11,490 nt of DNA from CAZWXH01 sp964637725 (GCA_964637725.1 CAZWXH010000057.1:1-11490), one strand, 5' to 3'; positions 1-7,284 are shown, counted from the first letter of the stretch. The notes: generated by a model from the letters alone, not told the origin. Numbers and translations are program-made.

Positions 1-22
1 TGATAATCACTTTCGAAAGTGA
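1..22 (+). CDS. 3' end of a second copy of the Fst-like type I toxin (cut by window edge)
   Basis: Codons 2-22 read D-N-H-F-R-K-stop, identical to the last six residues of the complete toxin at 501-605. The same terminator and antitoxin gene follow. The rest of this copy lies outside the window, so whether it is intact cannot be told. It is the left edge of a 163-bp perfect repeat. Confidence 0.6.
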
Positions 23-26
23 TAAG

Positions 27-70
27 CACAGAAACAAAAAAACAGGAGATAACGCTCCTGTTTTTCTGTG
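27..70. terminator. Bidirectional terminator, copy 1
   Basis: An 11-bp stem pairs 38-48 with 55-65 around a 6-nt loop (ATAACG). It is flanked by A-runs on the left and T-runs on the right, so it can terminate in both directions. An outer CACAG/CTGTG stem (27-31 with 66-70) extends it across a bulge. It is identical to the copy at 610-653. Confidence 0.85.
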
Positions 71-96
71 ATATTTAATGTGTTCTCTGCTTGAAC
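36..96 (-). ncRNA. Antitoxin-type antisense RNA, copy 1 (predicted)
   Basis: This is an exact copy of the predicted antitoxin RNA at 619-679, with its promoter (103-131) and terminator intact. If transcribed, it gives the same RNA of about 60 nt and could silence either toxin copy. The start is predicted from the -10 box and the end from the U-run. Confidence 0.65.
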
Positions 97-102
97 AATA
101 TT

Positions 103-131
103 ATTTTAACATATCATTTTTAATATAACAA
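103..131 (-). promoter_or_regulatory. Promoter of antitoxin RNA, copy 1
   Basis: On the minus strand there is a -35 TTGTTA (126-131), a 17-bp spacer and a -10 TAAAAT (103-108) preceded by an extended TG motif. It is identical to the promoter at 686-714. Confidence 0.7.
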
Positions 132-140
132 GTTCATTTA

Positions 141-163
141 TTATTTTCCTTTGAAATATTTAA
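141..163 (-). pseudogene. Orphan 3' tail of purL carried by the duplication
   Basis: On the minus strand this reads L-K-Y-F-K-G-K-stop, the last seven codons and stop of purL, identical to 724-746. No purL sequence lies beyond 163. It marks the breakpoint of the duplication and shows that the segment was copied from the end of the pur operon. Confidence 0.85.
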
Positions 164-170
164 TGGACAG

Positions 171-392
171 ATGAAATCAGTATATCATATTAATTCATCT
201 AAAACATATTTTGATTGCACAAACTTCTATTTTGTCATTGATAGAAAAGGTGAAAGCAAATATATTAACACAAAAATATTTAGTGAGTTCATTAAAGATT
301 TTCAAGAACATATTTTTTTGCCTTTAACTCACTATTTTACAGAAAAACAAATCTATAAAATCAGAAGATATAAAATAAAACGGATGTCTTAG
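171..392 (+). pseudogene. Probable decayed transposase fragment (DDE type, IS1634-like)
   Basis: A 73-codon reading frame has no convincing ribosome binding site and no full-length family match that I can recognise. Residues 8-25 contain the string YFDCTNFYF. This resembles the first catalytic-Asp segment of IS1634/IS4-type transposases, typically Y-Y-D-C-T-N-Y-Y-F-E-I. Asp15 would be the first D of the DDE triad. The rest is short, basic and lacks the other catalytic segments, so any parent gene (usually over 500 residues) has lost most of its length. It sits exactly between the two toxin-antitoxin repeats. The alternative is a chance open frame or an unknown small protein. The family assignment is from memory of the motif only. 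Confidence 0.4.
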
Positions 393-451
393 AATAATTA
401 TCAGATGAGAAAATAGTGAGACAAATTTGAGACCAATAACAATTGCGTTCA

Positions 452-460
452 TGATATAAT
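452..460 (+). promoter_or_regulatory. Extended -10 promoter of the toxin mRNA
   Basis: The sequence TGATATAAT is a perfect extended -10 (TG, one base, TATAAT at 455-460). No good -35 lies at 16-18 bp. The nearest TTGAGA (427-432) is 22 bp away, so the promoter would rely on the extended element. The start is predicted near 466-468, giving a toxin mRNA of about 180 nt up to the terminator at 648. Confidence 0.7.
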
Positions 461-467
461 AATACTG

Positions 468-494
468 TCACTTTCCTCCCTATAAAGGAGGTGA
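468..494 (+). promoter_or_regulatory. 5' UTR hairpin that hides the toxin Shine-Dalgarno
   Basis: CCTCC (475-479) pairs perfectly with GGAGG (487-491) over a 7-nt loop. TCA (468-470) can pair with TGA (492-494) past a 4-nt bulge. The ribosome site AAAGGAGGTGAT (484-495) is a perfect complement of the 16S rRNA 3' end, so translation would be very strong unless this helix holds it closed. An equivalent SD-sequestering helix is known in Fst toxin mRNA. Confidence 0.7.
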
Positions 495-518
495 TATTTG
501 ATGATCTCTCTGCTCGAA
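491..518 (+). repeat. Direct repeat over the toxin start (DRa/DRb type), copy 1
   Basis: Compared with 651-678, 23 of 28 bases match at a fixed offset of 160. GTGATATTTGATG (491-503) matches 12 of 13, and TCTCTGCTCGAA (507-518) matches 11 of 12. It covers part of the Shine-Dalgarno, the ATG and codons 2-6. Because the second copy is read in antisense, the antitoxin RNA can base-pair here and block initiation. Confidence 0.85.
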
Positions 519-605
519 GCAGTAGTGGCTATCGGAATGGGTATTGTTGTAAGTATTCTTACATATTTTATCAACAAGTGGCTTGATAATCACTTTCGAA
601 AGTGA
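501..605 (+). CDS. Fst-like type I toxin, small membrane peptide
   Basis: The gene encodes a 34-residue peptide too short for ordinary gene callers. Residues 3-24 form one hydrophobic helix (start MISLLEAVVAIG), followed by a polar tail ending WLDNHFRK. This is the layout of Fst/Ldr-type toxins, which insert into the cytoplasmic membrane of the producing cell and disturb it. The start is fixed by a perfect Shine-Dalgarno (484-495), 5-9 nt upstream of ATG. The context is decisive: its own extended -10 promoter, an SD-sequestering hairpin, a convergent antisense RNA sharing its terminator, and direct repeats between the toxin start and the antitoxin. An mRNA hairpin pairs CTGCT (510-514) with AGCAG (518-522) inside the antitoxin target. 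Family membership rests on architecture and peptide shape. The exact subfamily is uncertain and toxicity is inferred. Confidence 0.85.
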   Translation: MISLLEAVVAIGMGIVVSILTYFINKWLDNHFRK

Positions 606-609
606 TAAG

Positions 610-653
610 CACAGAAACAAAAAAACAGGAGATAACGCTCCTGTTTTTCTGTG
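610..653. terminator. Bidirectional terminator shared by toxin mRNA, antitoxin RNA and pur operon
   Basis: The core stem pairs AAAAACAGGAG (621-631) with CTCCTGTTTTT (638-648) around ATAACG. CACAG/CTGTG (610-614 with 649-653) closes an outer stem across a bulge. On the plus strand it stops the toxin mRNA (end near 648). On the minus strand a 7-U run (625-619) stops the antitoxin. It is also the first terminator-like structure after the purL stop. Confidence 0.9.
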
Positions 654-679
654 ATATTTAATGTGTTCTCTGCTTGAAC
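619..679 (-). ncRNA. Antisense antitoxin RNA (Fst RNAII type)
   Basis: This RNA of about 60 nt would be transcribed convergently to the toxin from the promoter at 686-714 and end at the shared terminator. It contacts the toxin mRNA in two places. The 3' halves are fully complementary over the terminator (619-648). The 5' part (651-678) is near-complementary to the toxin start region (491-518). The 5' end can fold into a hairpin, TGTTC pairing with GAACA (664-668 with 676-680), that displays loop AAGCAGA. This loop is complementary to the toxin codons TCTGCT, a plausible kissing contact. Size, orientation and contacts match RNAII of the enterococcal par locus. The 5' end is predicted, not measured. 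Confidence 0.82.
651..678 (-). repeat. Direct repeat within the antitoxin 5' part, copy 2
   Basis: This is the partner of 491-518. GTGATATTTAATG (651-663) and TCTCTGCTTGAA (667-678) each differ from the toxin copy by one base. The four further bases between them (664-666) do not match well. It provides the trans-acting complementarity of the antitoxin. Confidence 0.85.
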
Positions 680-685
680 AATATT

Positions 686-714
686 ATTTTAACATATCAT
701 TTTTAATATAACAA
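686..714 (-). promoter_or_regulatory. Promoter of the antitoxin RNA
   Basis: The minus strand reads -35 TTGTTA (709-714), exactly 17 bp, then -10 TAAAAT (686-691) with an extended TG one base upstream. The predicted start is at 678-680. It lies in the 3' UTR of purL, only 10 bp past the purL stop, and is stronger-looking than the toxin promoter because it has both boxes, as expected for an excess antitoxin. Confidence 0.8.
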
Positions 715-723
715 GTTCATTTA

Positions 724-3700
724 TTATTTTCCTTTGAAATATTTAACTCCAGCCTCAAATAATAATTGATCCATTTCCCCTATTATATTCTTATTTCTAT
801 GTTCTCCTTGACGTTCACTATGTGCCATTTTACCAAGTACACGTCCGTCTTTAGAGACAATTCCTTCAATAGCCATCATTGATCCATTTGGATTATAAGG
901 TGATTCCATTGTTGGTTGACCATCTTTATCAACATATTGTGTAATCACTTGACCATTGTTGAATAATTCTTCAATAACATTTCTAGGTGCAACGAAACGT
1001 CCTTCACCATGAGAAATAGGAACTGTATGGATATCTCCAACATTGACATTAGCAAGCCAAGGTGACTTGACAGAAGCTATTCTCGTCTCTACCATTTGTG
1101 ATAAATGGCGTCCAATTGTATTAAATGTAAGAGTTGGATCTTCTTTATCCATATCTTTGATATGACCATATGGTAATAAGCCTAATTTAACTAAAGCTTG
1201 GAATCCATTACAAATACCAATAATTAAACCATCACGATTATCTAATAAATCAGTAATAGCATCTTTTAACTTAGGATTTCTAAGTACTGTTGCTATAAAC
1301 TTACCTGAACCTTCAGGTTCATCACCAGCACTAAATCCTCCTGGTAACATCATAATTTGAGCTGATTTAATTGCTGCTTCTAATTCATTAACAGACTTCT
1401 TAATATCTTCTTCTGTTTTATTTCTAATAAGAACTAATTGAACCTTTGCGCCAGCTTTTTCAAAAGCACGTTTTGAATCATATTCACAGTTTGTTCCTGG
1501 GAATACAGGGATAACAACTTGTACTTCATCATACACTTTTGAAGAATTAAGTTTTTCTCTATCATGACAATCTTTCATAATGATTTCATCAGTTGGAGCT
1601 TTTTCTTTTGTTGGATAAACATCTTCTAATACTGTTTCATAAGTGTGATACGCTTCATCCAAAGATAAAGTTTCACCTCTATAAGAGACTGCATTCTTAT
1701 CATTTGTATATCCAATAATTCTTGTATTTGTACTAGAAATTACTGATGCATCCTCAACTTCAATAAGAATATGACCATAATTTTTATCAGTTAATTCACC
1801 TAAAGAATATTCATCATTTAATTCAACCCCAATGGCATTACCAAATGCCATTTTATAGACTGCTTCAATAATTCCACCATCTTTAATTGTATAAGCACTT
1901 AAGACTTTCCCATCTTTCATCAATTTCATGATTTCATCATATTGTGCTTTTAATATATTAAAATCAAAAAGACGGAAGTTATCTAAAGGTAAAGTATATT
2001 CAACTAAAGTATGTTTTGTTCCTTTAAGTTCAGGTGTGATAACATCTCTCGCATCTGCTCCAGTAATCGCAAATGAAATTAAAGTAGGCGGAACATCTAA
2101 ATCTTCAAAAGAACCAGACATTGAGTCTTTCCCACCAATAGATGCTAATTTCAATTCTTCTTGAACTCTATATGCTCCTAGTAAGGCAGCAAAAGGTTTA
2201 CCCCATTTACTTGGAATATCTAATAACTTTTCAAAATATTCTTGGAAAGAGAAACGAATTGTATGATAATCTCCACCCATGGCAACTATTTTAGCTACTG
2301 ATTCAACAATCGCATACATTGCACCATGGTATGGTGACCATTTAGAAATTAATGGATTATAACCATAACTCATTAATGAACATGTTGTTGTTTCTTTACC
2401 AAGCACTGGTATTAAAGCAGCCATACCTTCAGTTTCAGTTCTTAAAGTCTTTCCTCCAAAAGGAGATAAAACAGTTCCGTTTCCAATTGAAGAGTCAAAT
2501 CTTTCAATCAATCCTTTTTGACCACACACTGATAAACGAGATAATATGTCTTTTGATGTTTCAACAAAAGAATCTTGTGTATCTCTATCAAAAGGTGTCT
2601 TACTAAAATCAGGTAATTCTAATTGGATATCTTGATAACGTGCAGCACCATTTTTATCTAAAAATGCTCTATCAATATCAACAATTGTTTGTCCCATATA
2701 AGTCATTGTTAAACGATTATCATCAGTAACAACCGCAACTCTTACAACTTCAAGGTTTTCATCAATACAAGCTTGTTTAATCACAGCTTCATCTTTTTCT
2801 TCAATAACAATAGCCATACGTTCTTGAGACTCACTAATCGCAAGTTCAGTTCCTGTTAAACCTTCATATTTTTTTAGAACTGCATCCAAATTAATATTTA
2901 ATCCTGGTGCCAATTCACCAACAGCTACACAAACACCACCAGCACCAAAGTCATTACAACGAACAATTTTTTCTGATACTGCTTTGTTTCTAAATAATCT
3001 TTGAATTTTTCTTTCTTCTACAGGGTTTCCTTTTTGAACTTCAGCTCCTGCTGAAGTTGTTGTTTCTAATTCATGTGATTTAGATGAACCAGTTGCTCCA
3101 CCTACTCCATCTCTACCTGTTCTACCACCAATTAATAAAACAATATGATCTTTTAATGGTTCAAGTCTTTTAACTTGATCTTTAGGTGCAGCCGCTACAA
3201 CCGCTCCTACTTCCATACGTTTAGCAACATAACCTTCATCATAGATTTCATGAACATATCCTGTTGTTAAACCAATTTGGTTCCCATAACTTGAAAAACC
3301 ATGAGCAGCTTCTTGACAAATCTTTCTTTGTGGAAGTTTACCCTTCAATGTATCATCTAAAGACTTTCTAGGATCCCCAGCACCAGTAATACGCATAGAT
3401 TGATAAACATATGCTCTTCCTGACAATGGATCTCTAATCGCTCCACCTAAACAAGTAGCCGCACCACCAAATGGTTCAATTTCAGTTGGATGGTTATGTG
3501 TTTCATTCTTAAACATTAATAACCAATCTTCATCACCTTCACTTGTATGAACTTTAAGTTCAACTGAACATGCATTAATTTCTTCAGAAACTTCTAAATC
3601 ATCTAAATATCCAGTCTTTCTTAATTCCTTCATAGAAATAGTTGCAAGATCCATTAAAGTTAAAGGACGTAATGTATCTATACCATAAACAACATGACGA

Positions 3701-4482
3701 CTTGTTTTATAATCTTCTATATCTTTTTCAAAGATTTCTTTAAAAGCTCCAGTTTCAATATCTAAATTAGTAATAATTGTCGCAAAAGTTGTATGACGAC
3801 AATGATCAGACCAATATGTATCTAATACTTTTAATTCAGTTTCTGTAGGATCTCTTTTTTCTTCATTCTTATAATAATCTTGAGTGACTTTTAAATCATC
3901 ATAATTCATTGCCATTCCATTATCTTTAATAAATTGTCTTAATTTATTATCATCAAAATCAATAAAACCATCTATTGTTGGAACTGCTTCAATATGAACA
4001 TTTTCATTAGATAAATCAGTTACTTTTTCTAAAGATGCTAATCTTTGATCAACTGGATTAATTAAATAATCTTGAATACGTTTAACTTCTTCATTAGATA
4101 ATTCACCAATCAAAACAATTAATCTAGCACATTTAACTTTTACATTTTTCTCACCTGTTAACAATTGAAAACATTGTTCACATGCATCTGCTCTTTGATC
4201 ATATTGCCCAGGTAAATATTCAATAGCAAAAACATGAGCATATGCTGTTGTGGGATACTCTTCACGATAAACATCATCAACCATAGGTTCACTTAAAATA
4301 GTAGGAATACCTTGATTTAAGACATCCTCACTTACACCTTGAACATCATAACGATTAACAACATTTAATTCAGTAATACTATCAATCTTTAATTGTGTCT
4401 TTAAATTATTTAATATTTCAGCTGCTTCAACAGCATAATCTTTTCTTTTCTCTACATATATACGATAGACTTTACTCATCAT
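724..4482 (-). CDS. purL: Phosphoribosylformylglycinamidine synthase, single-chain (FGAM synthase)
   Basis: Converts FGAR, glutamine and ATP to FGAM in the cytosol (step four of purine synthesis). At 1252 residues it is the fused form that replaces separate PurS, PurL and PurQ. A PurS-like N-terminal domain covers about residues 1-160 and a linker holds SDHCRH (225-230). The ATP-binding synthetase halves follow (NETHNHPTEIEP at 326-337; a second half at about 650-900). A glutaminase domain begins near 988, with PGTNC at 995-999, the nucleophile Cys1091 in GICNGF, and His1158 and Glu1160 in SHGEGR. All key residues are present. The sequence resembles the Clostridium/Streptococcus clade. Two ATGs are adjacent. 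AAAGGAG lies 4 nt from the first and 7 nt from the second (4479), so the second may be the true start. It is the last operon gene, 11 bp after purD, and its final 23 bp are duplicated at 141-163. Confidence 0.97.
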   Translation of the reverse strand: MMSKVYRIYVEKRKDYAVEAAEILNNLKTQLKIDSITELNVVNRYDVQGVSEDVLNQGIPTILSEPMVDDVYREEYPTTAYAHVFAIEYLPGQYDQRADACEQCFQLLTGEKNVKVKCARLIVLIGELSNEEVKRIQDYLINPVDQRLASLEKVTDLSNENVHIEAVPTIDGFIDFDDNKLRQFIKDNGMAMNYDDLKVTQDYYKNEEKRDPTETELKVLDTYWSDHCRHTTFATIITNLDIETGAFKEIFEKDIEDYKTSRHVVYGIDTLRPLTLMDLATISMKELRKTGYLDDLEVSEEINACSVELKVHTSEGDEDWLLMFKNETHNHPTEIEPFGGAATCLGGAIRDPLSGRAYVYQSMRITGAGDPRKSLDDTLKGKLPQRKICQEAAHGFSSYGNQIGLTTGYVHEIYDEGYVAKRMEVGAVVAAAPKDQVKRLEPLKDHIVLLIGGRTGRDGVGGATGSSKSHELETTTSAGAEVQKGNPVEERKIQRLFRNKAVSEKIVRCNDFGAGGVCVAVGELAPGLNINLDAVLKKYEGLTGTELAISESQERMAIVIEEKDEAVIKQACIDENLEVVRVAVVTDDNRLTMTYMGQTIVDIDRAFLDKNGAARYQDIQLELPDFSKTPFDRDTQDSFVETSKDILSRLSVCGQKGLIERFDSSIGNGTVLSPFGGKTLRTETEGMAALIPVLGKETTTCSLMSYGYNPLISKWSPYHGAMYAIVESVAKIVAMGGDYHTIRFSFQEYFEKLLDIPSKWGKPFAALLGAYRVQEELKLASIGGKDSMSGSFEDLDVPPTLISFAITGADARDVITPELKGTKHTLVEYTLPLDNFRLFDFNILKAQYDEIMKLMKDGKVLSAYTIKDGGIIEAVYKMAFGNAIGVELNDEYSLGELTDKNYGHILIEVEDASVISSTNTRIIGYTNDKNAVSYRGETLSLDEAYHTYETVLEDVYPTKEKAPTDEIIMKDCHDREKLNSSKVYDEVQVVIPVFPGTNCEYDSKRAFEKAGAKVQLVLIRNKTEEDIKKSVNELEAAIKSAQIMMLPGGFSAGDEPEGSGKFIATVLRNPKLKDAITDLLDNRDGLIIGICNGFQALVKLGLLPYGHIKDMDKEDPTLTFNTIGRHLSQMVETRIASVKSPWLANVNVGDIHTVPISHGEGRFVAPRNVIEELFNNGQVITQYVDKDGQPTMESPYNPNGSMMAIEGIVSKDGRVLGKMAHSERQGEHRNKNIIGEMDQLLFEAGVKYFKGK

Positions 4483-4493
4483 TGCACTCCTTT

Positions 4494-5750
4494 TTAATTT
4501 AGACCTATGTCTTTACGATAATATTGACCATCAAAATGAATCACCTTGGCAGCCTTATAAACCTTTTCTCTTGTCTCTTCTAAAGAAGATCCAAGGGCAC
4601 AAATATTTAAAACACGTCCTCCATTTGTAACAACTTCTTTTTTATCATTAAAAGCAGTTCCGGCATGGAAGATAATAATATCTTCATCAACCTTATCAAA
4701 TCCTGTAATAATTGATCCTTTTGGATAGCTTGCTGGATACCCTGGTGCAGCAAGTACTAAACATGCCACATGTTCCTTTTTCCATTTCACTTCAACTTGA
4801 TCAAGTGAAGACGTCGATACTGCATACATAATATCAAATAAATCACTCTCAAGTCTTAATAGAATAGATTGTGTTTCAGGATCTCCAAAACGAACATTAA
4901 ACTCTAAGACCTTAACTTTATTATTTTCAACCATCAATCCTATAAAAACAACACCACGATAATCCATATTATCAGCTTTTAAACCAGCCATAAATGGATC
5001 AAGGACATCTTTTTGAATTGTTTCATCCATTCCCTCGATCATGAAAGGATTAGGCGAAACAGTTCCCATACCACCAGTATTTGGTCCTTTATTTCCATCA
5101 TAAATTTGTTTATGATCTTTCGCACTTACCATTGGAACTATTGTTTTACCATCAGTAAAACAAAGTAATGAACATTCAAATCCAGTTAAGAATTCTTCTA
5201 AGACAACTTTACTTCCAGCTCCATCTAAACTTCCTTCAAGCATCATTTCTTTTAAAGTATCAATAGCATTTTGTTTACTATCACAAATAACAACACCTTT
5301 ACCAGCTGCAAGACCATCAGCCTTAACAACAACTGGATAAGTGAAATCACTTAATGCACTGACTGCTTCATCATATGAATTTACTTCTTTATAAGAGGCT
5401 GTAGGTATATGATGTCTTGCCATGAAGTCTTTAGAAAATGCTTTGCTTCCTTCTAAAGTAGCAGCATATTTTGTCGGTCCAAATACTTTATGACCATGAC
5501 TTTCTAATAAATCAGCCAACCCATTACAAAGCGGAACTTCTGGTCCAATAACCGTAAAATCAATAGACTTATCTTCTACAAACTTTAAGATTCCTTGTAA
5601 ATCTTCAACACTTCCTGGATGACAAGTTCCGATACATGCGATTCCTGGATTACCTGGGATTGCATGGATTTCATCAACACGAGGACTTTTATTTAATGTA
5701 TATGCAATCGCATGTTCACGACCACCACTACCAATAATTAATACCTTCAT
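4494..5750 (-). CDS. purD: Phosphoribosylamine-glycine ligase (GAR synthetase)
   Basis: Joins phosphoribosylamine and glycine with ATP to form GAR, the second step of purine synthesis. The protein is 418 residues, normal for the family. It opens with MKVLIIGSGGREHA, the typical PurD N-terminus, followed by an ATP-grasp fold with GGMGTVSPNPF and the metal- and nucleotide-binding segment EFNVRFGDPETQ (Glu283, Asn285, Asp290). The frame stays open to 5825 on the upstream side, but the extra 25 residues are unlike PurD and overlap purH. The ATG at 5750 has GGAGG at 5756-5760, just after the purH stop, so I use it. purD follows purH by 10 bp and precedes purL by 11 bp, consistent with tight co-translation in one operon. 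Confidence 0.96.
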   Translation of the reverse strand: MKVLIIGSGGREHAIAYTLNKSPRVDEIHAIPGNPGIACIGTCHPGSVEDLQGILKFVEDKSIDFTVIGPEVPLCNGLADLLESHGHKVFGPTKYAATLEGSKAFSKDFMARHHIPTASYKEVNSYDEAVSALSDFTYPVVVKADGLAAGKGVVICDSKQNAIDTLKEMMLEGSLDGAGSKVVLEEFLTGFECSLLCFTDGKTIVPMVSAKDHKQIYDGNKGPNTGGMGTVSPNPFMIEGMDETIQKDVLDPFMAGLKADNMDYRGVVFIGLMVENNKVKVLEFNVRFGDPETQSILLRLESDLFDIMYAVSTSSLDQVEVKWKKEHVACLVLAAPGYPASYPKGSIITGFDKVDEDIIIFHAGTAFNDKKEVVTNGGRVLNICALGSSLEETREKVYKAAKVIHFDGQYYRKDIGLN

Positions 5751-5760
5751 GACTTCCTCC

Positions 5761-7284
5761 TTAGTGTCTAAAATGTCTATAGCCAGTAAATACCATAGGG
5801 ACATTTCGTTCATTACATAAATCAATTGAATCTTGATCTCTTACACTACCACCCGGTTGTACGATTGCTTTTATACCAGCATCAATGGCAACTTTAGCAC
5901 AATCATTAAATGGGAAGAATGCATCACTAGCTAAAACAGAACCCTTAAAATCTTTATCAGGATTATTTGCGATAGCATTTTCAAGTGCCCAAATACGAGA
6001 TGTTTGTCCTCCACCAATAGCAAGAGTGACACCATCTTTAACAATACAAATGGCATTTGATTTTACAAACTTTACAACTCTCATTCCAAATTCCATATCA
6101 GTTAATTGTTCAGCTGTTGGCAATGCTTCAGTAACAACTTTCATTTCATCAATCATTTCTTTATTTATATCTTGAACTAATACTTTTCCTTCAAGATATT
6201 TAATATCATATTTTGCTTCTTTCGCATCTAAATGTTTAAGTTTTAAAATACGTAAATTTTTCTTAGTTCTTAAAACTTCTAAAGCATCATCATCAAAATC
6301 AGGAGCAGCAACTATTTCTAAGAATATCTTTTTCATTTCTTCAGCTGTTGCTTTATCTATTTTATAGTTTACTGCAACAATGCCACCAAATATTGATTGT
6401 GGATCTGCTTCATATGCTTTCATATAAGAATCATAACCATTGCTTGCAATCGCAACACCACAAGGTGTTGAATGTTTAATCGCAGCAGTTACGATTTGAT
6501 CTTTAAATTCTCTAACAACAGCAATTGCACCATATAAATCATTAACATTATTAAATGATATTTCTTTACCATTTAATTGTTCATAATCTAATAATGATTC
6601 TTGAACAAAACCATCAACATAAGCATTAGCACGTTGTTGAGAGTTTTCACCATATCTTAAATGTTCAGTTTTCTTTAAAGAAAGATTTAAAACATCAGGG
6701 AAATCATCACCTACAACACCTGCAAAATAACGAGATATCATAGCATCATAAGCACCTGTTGTACTAAATGCTTTATATGCAAGATTTAATCTAAAATCAT
6801 AATTATCATTATTCTTTTCAATTGCTTCTAAGACTTGTGTATAATCTTTTGGATCTGTAACAATTAAGACATCTTTATAGTTTTTAGCTGCACTTCTAAT
6901 CATTGAAGGTCCACCAATATCAATATTTTCTATCATATCTTCCATAGGTTTACCAGCCTTTAAAGCCTTCTCAAATTCATATAAATTAACACAAACCAAA
7001 TCAATGGGTTGAATATCCATTTCTTTAACTGTATCAACATGTTCCTTTAAATCTCTACGGAACAATAAACCACCATGAACTTTAGGATGTAAAGTCTTTA
7101 CTCTCCCATCTAAAATCTCTGGAAATCCAGTCACATCATCAATTGGAATTGCTTTAACTCCTTCATTCTTTAATTGACTTAAAGTTCCACCAGTAGAAAT
7201 AATTTCAAAACCTAATTTTTCTAATCCTTTACAAAAATCAACAACACCATCCTTATTTGTTACACTGACTAATGCTCTTCTCAT
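5761..7284 (-). CDS. purH: Bifunctional AICAR transformylase / IMP cyclohydrolase
   Basis: Catalyses the last two steps to IMP: formyl transfer from 10-formyl-THF to AICAR, then ring closure. The protein has 507 residues, a full-length PurH. The N-terminal cyclohydrolase (about 1-195) opens RRALVSVTNKDG and contains STGGT and the segment GRVKTLHPKVHGG. The transformylase part holds RYGENSQQ and the catalytic Lys270-His271 in KHSTPCG. The chain ends in FTGYRHFRH, the usual C-terminus. Its start ATGA overlaps the purN stop by 4 nt, with AAGGGTGG upstream, so translation is probably coupled. The substrate AICAR (ZMP) is a ligand of the riboswitch at the operon head, which ties this enzyme's activity directly to operon control. 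Confidence 0.97.
   Translation of the reverse strand: MRRALVSVTNKDGVVDFCKGLEKLGFEIISTGGTLSQLKNEGVKAIPIDDVTGFPEILDGRVKTLHPKVHGGLLFRRDLKEHVDTVKEMDIQPIDLVCVNLYEFEKALKAGKPMEDMIENIDIGGPSMIRSAAKNYKDVLIVTDPKDYTQVLEAIEKNNDNYDFRLNLAYKAFSTTGAYDAMISRYFAGVVGDDFPDVLNLSLKKTEHLRYGENSQQRANAYVDGFVQESLLDYEQLNGKEISFNNVNDLYGAIAVVREFKDQIVTAAIKHSTPCGVAIASNGYDSYMKAYEADPQSIFGGIVAVNYKIDKATAEEMKKIFLEIVAAPDFDDDALEVLRTKKNLRILKLKHLDAKEAKYDIKYLEGKVLVQDINKEMIDEMKVVTEALPTAEQLTDMEFGMRVVKFVKSNAICIVKDGVTLAIGGGQTSRIWALENAIANNPDKDFKGSVLASDAFFPFNDCAKVAIDAGIKAIVQPGGSVRDQDSIDLCNERNVPMVFTGYRHFRH

Larger units (their letters stand above)
1..163. repeat. 163-bp direct repeat, copy 1
   Basis: Bases 1-163 are identical, base for base, to 584-746 (offset 583). 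The repeat contains the toxin 3' end, the bidirectional terminator, the antitoxin RNA gene with its promoter, and the last 23 bp of purL. Homology ends sharply at 163/164, where copy 2 continues into purL. The left limit is unknown because the match runs to the window edge. Confidence 0.97.
584..746. repeat. 163-bp direct repeat, copy 2
   Basis: Identical to 1-163. It runs from toxin codon 28 through the stop, terminator and antitoxin gene, and into the last 23 bp of the intact purL. With copy 1 it defines a tandem duplication unit of 583 bp. Confidence 0.97.

Noticed and set aside
1..746. CRISPR array or IS terminal repeats as the explanation of the direct repeat
   Set aside because: There are only two 163-bp copies with functional gene parts inside, no short regular spacers, and no terminal inverted repeats at the 163/164 or 746/747 borders.
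1928..2606. Plus-strand open frames inside purL (78 and 84 codons)
   Set aside because: They are mirror frames of a well-conserved enzyme, without ribosome sites or family features.
5751..5825. A 25-residue N-terminal extension of purD in the open frame up to 5825
   Set aside because: It overlaps the end of purH, has no family similarity, and the ATG at 5750 has a good GGAGG and the canonical MKVLIIGSGGREHA start.
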